Assembly: GCA_009767595.1 (NCBI GenBank)
Contig: VSDK01027300.1
Coordinates: 14,135-78,134, forward strand
Direction of reading: 5' to 3'
Origin: Symbiodinium kawagutii
Taxonomy: Eukaryota; Sar; Dinophyceae; Suessiales; Symbiodiniaceae
Length of the DNA: 64,000 nucleotides
A program made the position numbers and the translations under genes. The notes under the pieces were generated by a model. It was not told where the DNA came from, did no database searches, and saw only the letters and a program-made list of their open reading frames with translations. The number at the start of each line of letters is the position of its first letter. Position 1 is the first letter of the stretch. Below are positions 53,901-59,229 of this stretch, piece by piece.

Positions 53901-54640
53901 TACCCTATGACTTGAGAACCCCGCAGCTGCTGGTTGCATTAAACACTGATGATTACGAGTTAACAGCTGAATCTGGGATAATCCACCATCAGCACTGATG
54001 ACTAATCTAATTCGAGTTAAACCCCCATATAATAGTTGTTTAACCACAAGTCTGTTGGTGATTCTCCCCTGCTAATTCCTATTATTTATCCATTAATAAT
54101 CCCCTATGACATCAGAAATCACCATATAGTTATTATTTAACCACAAGTTTGTCGATGATTCTCCCCTATCAACTCCTATTACTAACCTTATCTTGCTGAA
54201 CCCCCTGGTGTTTCCAACGGTTTTTCCCCCAGCGGCTTGGGACCTTGGGGATCGGCCGCAGATATTCGCACCAGCTGGGCACCAGCAGAGCACAGCTTCT
54301 CTACGACACCTTCGTCCAGGTGGGTGCCTGGAATTGGGTGCTGAACAGAGATTTCTGTTCCCAAGTTTTTCCCCAGCTGACAAGCTATAAGGGGTTCTTA
54401 CTTCTCTATGGTAGGGCCTAAGTTTTTGCAGGCATTTCTCTAAGTTTTTGCTTCTAAACTTCAAAATGTTCAAAGTCTCTTGTCTTTCAAAATTGGAATC
54501 CAAGTTTTTTTGTGCATCTCTGAGTTTTGACATTTCTAAAAAACACCGAATGGTTCCACTTGCATGATTGGCCATGACGAGCCTACAGCAGCGGCTTTTC
54601 CATGGCGTTCGTGGTTCACGCCAGATCTTGCGCGACACTG
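38794..54640 (+). CDS. D-aminoacyl-tRNA deacylase fold gene, ATD (animal DTD2)-like, about eight exons
   Basis: Short + strand islands joined in phase follow the DTD/ATD fold. ALVVQRCVKAKLLL is the N-terminal VQR strand. DIGRGLFVAVSFTKSATEEK matches the R-G-L-x-V strand and the following T/S-E-E loop. FLLTAKLSS aligns with the LLNVKL segment, and VLLLPQ plus ASL with the PQATL motif that marks ATD (DTD has SQFTL). QLLYDTFVQ aligns with the LY..FV helix and HGVRGSRQIL with the HGxYGxRQ strand. The family removes amino acids mischarged on tRNA. Predicted exons: 38794-38944, 39888-39972, 51979-52024, 52412-52433, 52487-52515, 53160-53204, 54275-54319, 54589 onward. The second intron is about 12 kb because a retrotransposon inserted there. 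The C-terminal part lacks the usual Gly-Pro motif and a small exon is probably missing. Family level is likely; the assignment weakens after exon 5. Confidence 0.55.
39001..39156 (+). mobile_element. MITE family M3, expanded or duplicated core
   Basis: GGGACCCCTGAAAATGG at the left and GGGGTCCCTTATGTTTTGAG at the right. The internal AAATGGTTGATGTTGGATGA block is repeated, making this copy longer than the usual ~100 bp. Confidence 0.55.
39165..39730. other. intron, no gene seen
   Basis: Contains a repeated GATCGTTTTAGGGAT-type phrase (about 39300 and 39380). Nothing coding. Confidence 0.5.
39736..39870 (+). mobile_element. MITE family M4, TA target site
   Basis: CAAGGTGGGCCCCCAACC at the left and AGGGCCTACCTTG at the right, with TA on both sides. 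It ends 17 bases before the exon 2 start, so it supplies sequence right next to the splice acceptor. Confidence 0.8.
39888..39972 (+). CDS. deacylase-like exon 2
   Basis: Acceptor GCTGCAG|CT, donor CTGCAAG|GCGGCC (GC donor). Encodes EADIGRGLFVAVSFTKSATE then EKLKPAA, leaving two bases of an Arg codon that exon 3 completes. Confidence 0.75.
40172..40176 (+). repeat. target-site duplication, left
   Basis: ACAAT, identical to 51609-51613. Five bases is the usual length for Ty1/copia insertions. Confidence 0.9.
40177..40337 (+). repeat. 5' LTR
   Basis: 161 bp, no difference from 51448-51608. With the ACAAT duplication as guide the LTR starts ACTGCTTTGG and ends ACCGAACT, not the usual TG...CA. 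It contains the start codon of the first ORF at 40273. Confidence 0.92.
40273..44508 (+). CDS. retrotransposon ORF1: secretory/membrane-like N-terminal region fused to Gag
   Basis: 1411 codons starting at an ATG inside the 5' LTR. Residues 8-25 (LLFVLLTWSIATELGSGA) look like a signal peptide. About 600 residues of acidic, Cys-containing sequence follow, with three 29-residue tandem repeats. Two hydrophobic stretches come next, near residues 543-566 (VGLLGGLSVLSLVCIA) and 606-622 (VSVFAIILMMTVGC). A Gag-like part begins near 630 (PFRQWSRDVLLWSI), then a basic GKGKKG-rich stretch, and a CCHC knuckle at residue 1028 (CFECGSTEHLAGSC, the C-x2-C-x4-H-x4-C pattern). The Pro/Gln-rich tail ends with CPLC, the first half of a RING finger, before the TAA. 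Conventional Gag could instead start internally, for example at a Met near 620; the frame upstream is nevertheless open throughout. Confidence 0.85.
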   Translation: MPYRKRTALLFVLLTWSIATELGSGAFHAPAPVLHSADVRQRDINRLKRQGLKQLCRLSGPPRTWITHQLGALHVFYEFNISSPIRGYLHSGEQSIGFNGGRAPCLDERFGECSTQCLLIDDFDTTDGFHPCTVSATPIRADTSLRARRQDGPLQWCSLQGVLRNWIYNFLADVSRVACADPGAMQSTDFPFSSLTCVAYGQAGPSDEVFGSNYFNGIESASFSFDSNNPIQNDEPADEPSTNIPPFGSRNEQVSELGAAPRVTSAELHVISQTDDMCWDEDMLDEYEALLLPQLHAMADGVLTGAGALLPTQLELLDMAKVPECRMCQVSEWCFTPLLSDARSPTSGVECVSLLNIPECVFQRFIQLAFTCKAWLSTKLVTPGSQSSPTEHTCHEGCVETTLVEPLVGASHVHNLTTSEHERSEHIVNSRHSLRAHNTQWSLVVDGPPDHPLPLPVEACHPLRAHNTQWSLVVDGPPDHPLPLPVEAPHPLRAHNTHWPMVAYRSVDGYLPPVPAGHLSQSFLVTWTERSRQLLRPSVWKALVCVGLLGGLSVLSLVCIADAVGADDPNLEQTLSSSASNITSHLTRPTSIVSTLQAVVHNRPVLQVSVFAIILMMTVGCMIPGGGGGNALRTPPAWGPEQEVTYPFRQWSRDVLLWSIANEMEPARKAAAVMLTLRGAAREVSRQIPPQAVVAGGLINGVQVDPLTYLMHALQERFGNLGEEVRVQAITELMCFQRKGNEPIDVLLVRFDSIRSRAADQGGAVVGVQGLAWILLRAIGITDQQLIQLLTPFNGLFPANEAELTQLKTSLRRMGHILERAPGNIREGLRSTSANQPHAAFLADTNPWNDQSNASQWNPHEDYPTSEWHGQSAFNAASSSQPESTGAYVMFEDEDIDTDSNTSSGDCSSVNADGQDPNQVAQSLFWAYKQAKHKWRKYMGKSTRAVRRYAKRFNKFRGKGKGKKGNPAFTVGKGKGKKGKHHITAMLAEMDEAELQQALPAFRGNRTPGKGKGRRSNPKGPDGSIMRCFECGSTEHLAGSCPRRTSSTSGANTGTTFFARSSNANMPTAGPLSGLLDDSEIRPAYYVTQHAPSVTFATHADPDESSESTYHAFMMSRNGTNGNEADPWQTSDPWGSATTQSWSFPTSEPRSYGPTTQNNQPAARPAWFPFTSRDRQATVSEPAATFSSDPSRVPPVRSPRSDHPLRSDYVPPIHSRHASPLELRPPERQFEYAPSAPDLPADPPTRDRNPSMQWATLAQMPEELRNLLPFPILLPPTVPDFAERPEFGFLSMQEPPQLPTPPTLREPQLSQLEGPNRSDIEDFHFVQQHVAYTRQHRRDRPNNRPAVQLQSQLDRQHRPQLHEFHRTQQQVERNRTSRKERARRTPANVEDSEYDGSTDSCPLCRDKFESD
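40338..40349 (+). promoter_or_regulatory. primer-binding site, initiator Met tRNA type
   Basis: TGGTAGCGGAGC directly abuts the 5' LTR and matches the typical copia site TGGTATCAGAGC at 10 of 12 positions. Confidence 0.7.
41566..41826 (+). repeat. three tandem 87-bp repeats within ORF1
   Basis: Each unit encodes 29 residues starting HxLRAHNTxW. Copies 1 and 2 are nearly identical at DNA level and copy 3 has diverged after the first third. The period is a multiple of three, so the frame is kept. Confidence 0.9.
43354..43395 (+). other. Gag CCHC zinc knuckle
   Basis: C-F-E-C-G-S-T-E-H-L-A-G-S-C, the nucleic-acid-binding motif of retrotransposon Gag, preceded by Lys/Gly-rich stretches. Confidence 0.93.
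44464..44620 (+). other. RING-H2 finger split by an in-frame TAA
   Basis: Reading one frame through the TAA at 44506-44508 gives all eight zinc ligands: CPLC before the stop, then CRH, H and C (in CRHIYHVEC), and CPVC after it. Spacings C-x2-C, C-x1-H, H-x2-H-x2-C and C-x2-C fit RING-H2, the fold of many E3 ubiquitin ligases. The stop lies in the variable loop between the second and third ligands, replacing none of them. Not a usual part of copia elements. Confidence 0.8.
44509..45444 (+). CDS. retrotransposon ORF2: second half of RING finger plus aspartic protease
   Basis: Same frame as ORF1; the first ATG is at 44566, but the frame is open from the TAA. After the RING remainder, a retropepsin-like core appears at about 44890 (AGIIIDPGAYTNLIG), with Pro where most copia proteases have Ser or Thr in the D-x-G-A motif, and a hydrophobic ALLGLRSL segment near 45160 as expected for the second half of the fold. 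Ends at TAA 45442-45444. The expected next frame is -1 relative to this one. No standard slippery heptamer was seen at the switch. Confidence 0.8.
   Translation, partial: SVLRLICRHIYHVECWTEYMCHSERLSCPVCRGGCHVVARYRIPDTVEAAQSQDLSRPVTPDRQSNRATDAFNIFTPPGRAPRVNSESPEAGTPFFSPEHPAQTFPWWPSDSVEATTAYHSISLPDRAGIIIDPGAYTNLIGENTARMFAKVALEHGHKPRQWKMKPMYVQGVGEGQQKCEWTVSIPIACKLSVGGNQVCLNYFEAPVVGGSGARLPALLGLRSLTSLSATLCMHENNEALFVPLPGGSIEDLHQCRKCPLVKAPSGHLIMTIDHWKELQQDSRAGVQPKPMVLHVDPSQPSQPSNIASSI
45441..46139 (+). CDS. retrotransposon ORF3: unidentified module, possibly methyltransferase-derived
   Basis: Open from about 45441 with no ATG at the start, so it is presumably expressed by frameshift or broken. Key segments: SALQDIGWKAVRYSP, YDLVWIDLPQVGRHV, AGAFGAFGHSW. 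The D-L-x-W-I-D-L-P strand end resembles the motif after a Rossmann-type strand, such as the P-P-C region of cytosine methyltransferases, but has no Cys. Together with FFLEQPQGSWL in the next frame it looks like a two-part domain seen in some retroelement polyproteins. The family assignment is inference only. Confidence 0.5.
   Translation, partial: LTRQAVVFEESPVLTSALQDIGWKAVRYSPQQINEGQTSHVAHDIKQGKYDLVWIDLPQVGRHVPKDRMHSALSQLCRWLQLASEAGIPAGAFGAFGHSWNHENFQVLIQQHKFQKSYHRACHFGLKLDQNQTAPSKICFVMLSTPKIESHLCKCDTPQTGHKLDWKGEHPSIARQPRAKIHQHIALAVIKRLVAAHPYAKVHRVHHDTPDCNTCNDTQPVNADNARSSISL
46145..48091 (+). CDS. retrotransposon ORF4: end of module, Cys/His cluster, integrase (interrupted)
   Basis: 648 codons. 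Residues 50-65 hold FFLEQPQGSWLYEEYPW. Residues ~189-245 form a Cys/His cluster (CPGC, GEC, CQGC, H, C). The integrase follows: an HHCC zinc domain near residues 482-520 (HLRWWH and CREC), first catalytic Asp in EVDLMFY, second in ITDGES and a Glu in FIERRG, spaced D-33-E. The frame ends at TGA 48089-48091 only because a 152-bp duplication shifts it. The preceding frame switch (from ORF3) lies around 46090-46145 and is not explained. Confidence 0.85.
   Translation: MMSPRCSPFGAHSNLNYQINPTGWERTYQESAPHGRFCGELALHQERNQRYFFLEQPQGSWLYEEYPWNIVCYLPSTLCMTIHQCMLGQLGPNNLPAKKPTDLVANHPKLLEPFKNDQCDRSHMHDTLDGGNAKDCEVWPWAFAKKVCDGIIMLKAHLETSIDPEQLAYPTRGTDTAEGASAGDESWRRCPGCRGRQGKTDPRHNRVRGECLWPDVKPIIWGCQGCKQHKPYGHPLHTHEENCKHAVIAHRTGVPRQGRHPRSPSQPATSSVAADLQPQLADGTDLGATDEANPQRDHDSSKDYVPQIPPPEIIRLAKYRSWIKATNGNPAVVHAKSSQYVKPRPEDIDHAFRTTWARVGDKWYQLELAINWTELEDPCAFLPGIASPLVTIFHPSHDIDLTPFLTTATDIVPHDQSAWPHAKEAREFQPRASATKNRRTFQDADVGTEHPGDWSRFHVGRSLRTLSTGNNATQIRELRKLHLRWWHCSKEAMKRVLTAAGLPKEVLDKIPQVVDTCRECRKWTRPANETIPTLRMTTAFNEHVEVDLMFYKEHVIFHLICCGTRWHAATVIQSKQEQELLTALNRTWLSIHGPMQQLITDGESGLTSERVQALLRRQGILVKIRAPGQHARFIERRGAILRVTPCNN
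47926..48229 (+). repeat. 152-bp tandem duplication across the integrase active site
   Basis: Copy 1 (47926-48077) and copy 2 (48078-48229) each encode the second catalytic Asp through the Glu. They differ at four positions, all transitions and all synonymous in the integrase frame (Ser AGT/AGC, Leu CTG/TTG, Arg AGA/AGG, Gly GGC/GGT). 152 is not a multiple of three, so the frame moves and ORF4 meets a stop just inside copy 2. Confidence 0.95.
48079..51363 (+). CDS. retrotransposon ORF5: integrase C-terminus, reverse transcriptase, RNase H
   Basis: 1094 codons. Opens in duplication copy 2, which repeats the integrase D and E. The integrase C-terminal region follows (KGDLVDYHRPASKDTSGWRG). Reverse transcriptase begins near residue 570 (IIDSRFVAKWKVKD), with LSLDINKAFLQG and the catalytic box VKHVDDLKIAG near residue 752, i.e. 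HVDD instead of the common YVDD. RNase H follows near residue 904 (AFSDASF, SSETLAAV, IIDAMN) and the copia-typical DMLADGMTKG close to the end. No break was seen across RT and RNase H. The first ATG is incidental; upstream coding belongs to ORF4. Confidence 0.93.
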   Translation: MQQLITDGESGLTSERVQALLRRQGILVKIRAPGQHARFIERRGAILRVTLHCLDSQLMREGILSSMEDLLAEAVFAGNSLVHVGGVTPYQCIYGRTPAMLPPLPEETEAIADELAETADRTRHKIRTAALEAMIQATSLARTSRALRSRSIAATETVYRKGDLVDYHRPASKDTSGWRGPVEVLEYKPEDGTVIVRLNGQPRPCRLQDVRHTLFAHVSFTIFVTMPTKEAITVIKRFIQELQPRKYVTLGLVHHDNGTACISQASKTCGNMLEALNHLIESVWCFDECHMVRIGKGCRSLPAVQNSTHSTLLYWNNNAFTEPQVFIADSTKMQLSEIMGDDWYNISFIQLLHNSDNPSGLCDSIDATAATHGQESSGLSVIPDIASERLSTIREGSNEDQESETPEALFHAFVSKHFDQPADKEEESALHELWTLYQDTVEMPVEHSEIEEIPITYVYPEDHYYQHSACNHTNSTPELDPDESSITELLVLPNLSNCFGDAKELAEDEMYSIKIYNTVSKVEVIKRASDLLTKEEMIKHKPQVEAAILEELKIWNNYDCFKMVPRKGAVNIIDSRFVAKWKVKDPTKPYESRIIRMRMALRGFKEWCADALDTYAGTGSKISQRLLLSETACHPEWSFLSLDINKAFLQGVSYDELSKVTGQEERVVHFTLPPGSAQILRLIPGYEQYDERYHVLKCLKPGTGCKDAPRAFSLKLASVTRSEQVGLKPLSADPECEVKHKNGKLVLILVKHVDDLKIAGEEQEVQLLLQALERAFGKSDRNNNNFTCVGIRHHRSPDGTITLDQHEYISALKPIHHPDITGKPMDEACTESVMRLYWSLLGAVAYTLLTQHWIAIYIIALQRQTHKPQYQHIRKLNSLLKVLKKQKAVIVYPAMKCAKKIIAFSDASFCKESETKGYGVRGTVFLRIGLRNGEECCHLIDATSQSLKLVTRSTFSSETLAAVGTADTLIPLVISMIEIMFGPFTPDELRAFREGCQTPLKVILIIDAMNLFQAWTGTSLKLPSEKSLFPHIAWLRDVIKCTPTHCAWCDTRDMLADGMTKGSVSRDAILNAMAGRFHFDHDIHEHKFQAAQTD
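51364..51447 (+). other. region before the 3' LTR, no clear polypurine tract
   Basis: CGCACATGCACACACATGC, then ACCACAGGGGTACAACC and GAGCACACCCG, directly followed by the LTR. No purine run abuts the LTR; only the short CAGGGG lies about 20 bases upstream. Confidence 0.6.
51448..51608 (+). repeat. 3' LTR
   Basis: Identical to 40177-40337 over 161 bp; followed by ACAAT. Confidence 0.92.
51609..51613 (+). repeat. target-site duplication, right
   Basis: ACAAT, followed by GGCTGATGATGGGG, the continuation of the M1 sequence broken at 40176. Confidence 0.9.
51660..51975. other. AT-rich end of the large intron
   Basis: TATACATATG / ACATATAGACATAG words, no coding character until about 51920. 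Confidence 0.5.
51979..52024 (+). CDS. deacylase-like exon 3
   Basis: Acceptor GCCGCAG|GTTT, donor GAG|GTGCGC. First base completes the Arg codon from exon 2, giving R-FLLTAKLSSGSASAE. The open frame continues past the donor (VRQVFQQLKTAGIGG), so a longer exon is possible. Confidence 0.65.
52077..52313 (+). mobile_element. composite M1 MITE, uninterrupted
   Basis: Outer ends GGCTGTGGGTCAA and TTGACCCATAGCC with a 4-bp duplication ATGG on both sides (52073-52076, 52314-52317). A second internal GGCTATGGGTCAATATTAAC at 52196 means two M1-like left ends share one right end. It serves as the empty-site model for the interrupted copy at 40014. Confidence 0.85.
52412..52515 (+). CDS. deacylase-like exon(s) 4 (PQ motif)
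   Basis: GSVANLP after ACGAG|GG, then, after a proposed 53-base gap, SQGVLLLPQ ending at donor CAG|GCGGGG (GC donor). The PQ is followed by A-S-L from the next exon. The exact split of this region into one or two tiny exons is uncertain; frames agree only with the gap removed. Confidence 0.45.
52671..52768 (+). mobile_element. MITE family M3 copy
   Basis: TTTTTCTCAAAATGGGGATA at the left and TTCTTTATTTTGAGAACCCC at the right. Confidence 0.7.
53160..53204 (+). CDS. deacylase-like exon 5
   Basis: Acceptor TTGCCAG|GCATCG. Encodes ASLVSDLKDRAVELP, aligned with the ATLGGxLKGRxxQYH segment of ATD. Proposed donor CCA|GCTGGC. Confidence 0.5.
53253..53342 (+). mobile_element. MITE family M1 copy
   Basis: GGCTATGGGTCAATATTAAC and GGTTTTGACCCACTGCC ends, 90 bp. 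Flanks ATAT and TTAT, one mismatch in the 4-bp duplication. Confidence 0.8.
53395..53484 (+). mobile_element. MITE family M3, near-perfect ends
   Basis: GGTGGTTTCTCAAAATGGGG and CGATTTTGAGAAACCACC are inverted repeats; flanks ATAT and AAAT. Confidence 0.8.
53827..53922 (+). mobile_element. MITE family M3 copy, shortened ends
   Basis: GTAGGGGACCCCAAAGTT and GGGGGTACCCTATGACTTGA; core TTACTAGAAATGGTTGATAA shared with the 39001 copy. Confidence 0.65.
53925..54190. other. intron with two near copies of a short phrase
   Basis: ATAGTTGTTTAACCACAAG ... GATTCTCCCC occurs at about 54032 and again at 54125, a local duplication of about 90 bases. Confidence 0.6.
54275..54319 (+). CDS. deacylase-like exon 6
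   Basis: Acceptor GCACCAG, donor CAG|GTGGGT. Encodes LGTSRAQLLYDTFVQ, aligned with the LY..FV helix of the DTD fold. Confidence 0.45.
54371..54394 (+). other. third copy of the CCCC/GGGG hairpin
   Basis: CCCC, AGCT, GACA, AGCT, AT, AA, GGGG, followed by TTCTTACTTCTCTATGGTAG as at the minisatellite borders 40 kb away. The ATAG before the stem is deleted. Confidence 0.75.
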
Positions 54641-54715
54641 CTGCAGAGCTGTTAAAGGATGCCAAGGACTCCATTGAAGTTCTCCAGCTGTTGTTGGATG
54701 GTTGGAGGTTATCCA
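54589..54715 (+). CDS. tentative 3' exon of the deacylase-like gene
   Basis: Acceptor CTACAG, frame QRLFHGVRGSRQILRDTAAE then LLKDAKDSIEVLQLLLDGWR. HGVRGSRQIL resembles the HGxYGxRQ strand of ATD, but the Gly-Pro motif expected soon after is absent. It could be an exon of another protein. Confidence 0.35.
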
Positions 54716-54730
54716 GGACAATTACCAAAT

Positions 54731-54822
54731 GAGTGTTTCTCAAATACCCCGAGACCATCCATTGTAAATCATTGAGGGTAACAAACCATCCATTTTTGGG
54801 GCTCCCCATTTTAAGAACCCCC
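54731..54822 (+). mobile_element. MITE family M3 copy
   Basis: GTGTTTCTCAAATACCCCG at the left and GGCTCCCCATTTTAAGAACC at the right. Confidence 0.6.
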
Positions 54823-55179
54823 TCAATGACCAGTGATATAAACTATGAATATATATATATATATATTTGGGACCTCCCTATTAATCACGTAGTGTTGGGG
54901 ATGGCACCGTAAACGAACGGCAGAAGAGGTGAGAACACTAGTGAAAGGCTCCAAACGCACATTAGACTGTTCACATTCCTGCCCTCAAGGCTTCAGGTAT
55001 GCATGACATTCTTTGGCTTCAAGAATCAGAAACCCAAGGAGGAAGGCAAGCTGGCCAAGCAAGCAGTAGGAAGACGAAGACTCACCTTTGTTGCTATTTG
55101 GCCCTGTGGTACGTCGACCACATTTTTTGGAAGTGCCTTGATCCAGGTTTCAAAGGCAAGAAAGAGTTAAACACTAATA

Positions 55180-55284
55180 CAAGGTGGGCCCCCAACCACT
55201 TGTGAGTTGGTTTACAACTAAATTAGCGAGGGTTAACTACCAGCTCATAGGGGACCCAACTTATCACTGCTGGGGGCCACAGTG
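55180..55284 (+). mobile_element. MITE family M4, TA target site
   Basis: CAAGGTGGGCCCCCAACCAC at the left, a decayed right end GGGGGCCACAGTG, TA on both sides. Confidence 0.7.
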
Positions 55285-56084
55285 TAAGAACAGTATTCGT
55301 TTCTTGATCACACCATGGAGAGAATGGTTTGGTTCCTGAAGCAGTTGCTTCAGTAGATGGGAGAAGGATTTCCCTGGGTTCCCTGGGTTCCTCTCATCCC
55401 ACTTTCCAGGAAACGCCTCAGATTGTGGCAGGCCAGGGCTGTTTCAGTGCGCTTGAGCCACAGCCACGGCCATCTTTTGATGGCTGGAAAATCACCGGAG
55501 ATCATCCAAAGATGGCGGATGGAGTGAGGCTAATCTAAAGGGCTGTTGCTGATCAAAACAATGGGTGTTTCTCAAAGTAGGGATACCACCAATCATCTAG
55601 TTGTTAACCATTTGACCCACAGCCTCATGATGGCTAACGATAGAGAATGATGGTATTCCACAACATAGCCGGTGACAGTTACATACATAGTTGTTAGCAA
55701 CAGTTTCATAGTGACATTTGCAGGCACCTACCCTTCTTGAATTGTAGTCACAAAGCTCTTGGAAACTTCCACCCCTTGCCCCAGTACTACTTGTGATGGT
55801 CAAGAGTTGTTGACTTGGAGGGCTGGTCGTCGCAGGTAGCTTCGATGGGCCTCAAGCAATGGAAATCTCTTCAGCGGGGCCTTTCATGCACTCCTTCTCC
55901 GTGTGAGATGAGCTGAGAGCTGTGAGGGTAGCATCAGCGCATTGACATGGTCATGGAATCCATTGAGAAGCAGCAATCATCCTCAGAATCCGATCTCAGT
56001 CCCTATCCCAACAATTTATCGAGAGGAATAGCCATGATGGATATGAATATCGCAGTAGATATGAATGATTATGATAATAATGAT

Positions 56085-56163
<79 letters not shown>
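56085..56163 (+). repeat. GAT trinucleotide microsatellite
   Basis: About 26 uninterrupted GAT/ATG units. Confidence 0.95.
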
Positions 56164-56166
<3 letters not shown>

Positions 56167-56369
56167 CACAATGATTGATTATCATCTCAAAACCTTTTTG
56201 ATTCTGAGTAAAACCATCATGATGTGGGGGGCGGGGTAGCGCGTAGTTGGGCTTCTCCAGCTCGTCATGGTGCGCCCCCCCAACTCACTGCCCATCTTGA
56301 AGTGAACTGATCATCGTTGGGCACACCAACCAGCGAGTGGTACAATTGTGGACAAAGCCCTATAGATAT

Positions 56370-56471
56370 GGGTGTTTCAAAAAATAGGGAACCCCCAAAG
56401 ATATGGTTGATTTCTTACTATAAATGCTTAATATTGGATGATTTCGGGGCCCCTTATTTTGAGAAACACCC
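56370..56471 (+). mobile_element. MITE family M3 with intact target duplication
   Basis: GGGTGTTTCAAAAAATAGGG and CCTTATTTTGAGAAACACCC, flanked by ATAT on both sides (56366-56369, 56472-56475). Best example of the family's 4-bp duplication. Confidence 0.85.
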
Positions 56472-58079
56472 ATATGGCTATGGGCCATAGCCAACCATAC
56501 TCGGGGTACAGAGTTTTGTGGTGAAGTCCGACTCAAGTTCAACTGATCCAGCGGAGGGGTGTCTTGCCACATTTGTGCGGGTATGCTGCATATTCTGCAC
56601 GTGTCCATGACCAGAAGTCGATCAAGCTCCAGTGCAGAAAACGATGAGCCTCAGTGGTCGTGGAAGTACGATGCCTATTAGTTGGGCAGCCACAAACCCA
56701 ACCTTTAAGTTGATCAGTCTGAATTTTTTACATCTCCAGAAATCAGACTATTCTGCTAGTCGATTCGTTTGGGATTTACATGATCATGTTGGGCAAGGTG
56801 AGGGAATCCAGTTTGACATCTCTGCAATGACAATCTCTGGGAGCACCCAAATGAGAAGTTGATGTTCAGCTGGTCAATGCACCTCATTTTTTGGCTGGTG
56901 AATCCCGGTTGATCATGGATGCAAATGGTTGGTTGTGGTTGATCATGGCTAGTAATGACGGTTGATAGCAATAGTTGGTTGGTAATCATCAATAGTTGGT
57001 TTGTAGTGGCTAATAATGGCCAACAGAAGACAACAGCGGTTTGTAATGGCCAATCGACAAGCCATGGTTGATCATGTTGCTTGACGCATAGCTATTTCTG
57101 CACTGGATTGCGTGGCTACAGAGCACCCACCCACCGATCACAGCGACGCGCACAAAAGCGCGGGTGCGTCCAGGGGTCCACTGTTGGGACAAACTGAATG
57201 AAAGCACTGATGTGTATCGATTCGCACTATTTGTGACCATGATGCGTCACATGACACGAATATAGTGGTTTAACCAGAACATTGAAAGTGATGAATGGTT
57301 TGCAGGATCATGCTAGACCTGATACCACACCCAAGATCTTTCTGTTTCATCACAGCTCACAAGGAACTCGGTTCGCAAAACTTGGATATAAACTGGGTTT
57401 TATCTTCTAGTTCTCGACGATTTCATCGCGCAGCAACAACCCAGCAAGACCGTGGCTTACCGTCTGGCAAACAAGCCTGGAAGCTAGAATCACCATTTTT
57501 TCATAGGTGAAACCGCTATAAGTGGTGGACTTTCCACTTCCAGGTTAGTTTACCAGAGGGTAATCCAATAACCCCATGGCCTTGAAGGGTACCTATCCGA
57601 AGTACCCGCGTAGTGTTCCGCGTTGCAAATAGGCCTCCTTCGGCGAATGAAGGTGTTTTTTCTGGTGGTTTTTCTTTCGTTGATTGGTTCATATAGTTGG
57701 TTGGTTTCTGTTGGTTGTTATTGAGTTGGTTCGTATAATTGGTTGATTCATGGACTTGAATCCTTTTATTGTTAGATAAGTTATATACATCTTCCATCAC
57801 ATTTGAAGATTATCCAAATGGAACCAGCCACCAGTTGAGGATGACACAGCCCAACTCTATCCCCCCCGGTGCCATCTCGGGAAGTCGAAGCAGCAGACCG
57901 TTTTTCCATGGGAAGCGAGAACAGCAGAGATGCCTCGATAAGTAGTACATGATGATTGGTTACTGTATTGTATAACGGTTGATTACCATAGTTTGCAAAT
58001 GTTTGCAACGTGTGATTAGTATATGATTTACTTTGTACTTCCTATTCAATATAGTTATCAATCATTATAAGCCACACCG

Positions 58080-59030
58080 ATAGCTTGATCTATGGCCAAA
58101 TCAAGTGTTTGAGGCCATTAAGATGCCCAGTTTCACCTTGTGAAGCCACCGAAAGGTCACGGGTGGACCGGTTCACCAAGTTCACTCCGATTCGTTGTTG
58201 GTGTCGCTTCGTTTTTTCATCCCATGAATCGCATTGTAGCCATGGTTGTGGTCGGATCAGTCCAACTTTCAGTATCCGCCATTCTCTATGGACATTCCCA
58301 AGTTCCATTGATGCTGAGGGAAGCAGATACTTGTTGGTTACATTGGAAATCCAATGTCGATGGCTGACCGGGCACAGGACACGGAGCTCATCAGTGATGA
58401 AGAGGACGAAATGGTCGAGGAATGATCCAGGTGTGACCTAGATCAGTTGTGTTTCACTTCGCCGTTTTGAAAAAGCGCAGCTGTCATCCACTTCGCGCAG
58501 TGATGCGACCAGGCAGAACTGACATCATCAAATGCCCTCATTCCTCGCCCACCATCCTTGCCTGCAATGAGTGATCAATATCAACATCCCTGCCATGGAC
58601 TGTTCCGTGATGGCACCATGAGCTGCAGACATGCTTCTTCCGCAGTGATGATTATTTTGGGTTCGACATTTGGCAGCACAAAGTCAAGACCGAACAGGGT
58701 GCGCATCGTTCCCAAGCATAACCAAATGGTTTTGGCAGCCCAAAAAGCAGCTGAGTCATATGGGCGTATGTCACCAAAGACTACCAAAACTGGGTAGGCG
58801 GCTGCATCCTTTCAGTGTGAACAAGTCAGGGCGAAGGGTTTTTGACCCACAGCCTAAGTCTATCAGCTATTATCAGCCATTCCCAATCGTTTCCACCAGC
58901 AAAGCATGCCAAACTGGCATTAAAAAATGCACCAGAAATTGAGGCATAAATAGATCATAATTCTTATTCCAAGTTATAATTCATCGAAGAACTTGAGTCA
59001 TAATTGAACGCGAGTCATAATTCATCCAAG
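58080..59030 (+). other. weakly coding-like, unassigned
   Basis: Several frames of 60-118 codons overlap at 58085-58441 and 58558-58800 on both strands; none has a clear advantage. A lone M1 right end (GTTTTTGACCCACAGCC) lies at about 58838-58854. Confidence 0.25.
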
Positions 59031-59070
59031 TTCAGTTCCCCAAGTTCCCCAAGTTCCCCAAGTTCCCAAC
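59028..59070 (+). repeat. 10-bp tandem repeat
   Basis: Four copies of AAGTTCCCC(A). Confidence 0.9.
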
Positions 59071-59121
59071 TCGAAACTCTTCGACTTCGTGCATTTGCTC
59101 CGCTCGACCTGTGGCGTGACC

Positions 59122-59229
59122 ATGGCCTGCATGGGTCTCTTTTCGAAGGGTCGACGTCCGCGCAGCAACTCAGGAGCCGCGGGTGGGGAATGGCAGCCGT
59201 GGAGATGGTTCAGTTCGGGTGGTGGTTAT
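59122..59229 (+). CDS. possible first exon, product unknown
   Basis: ATG-initiated frame MACMGLFSKGRRPRSNSGAA then GGEWQPWRW in a GC-rich island; the frame is also open upstream. Basic and Ser/Gly-rich. Ends at or before the M1 element at 59230. Confidence 0.25.

Larger units (their letters stand above)
55290..58080. other. long gene-poor stretch
   Basis: Open but unconvincing frame at 55330-55540, an M3 left end and isolated M1 right end at 55561-55622, and M1 tip fragments at 56473-56490. Coding signals are weak in both strands; no exon pair could be built. Confidence 0.4.
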
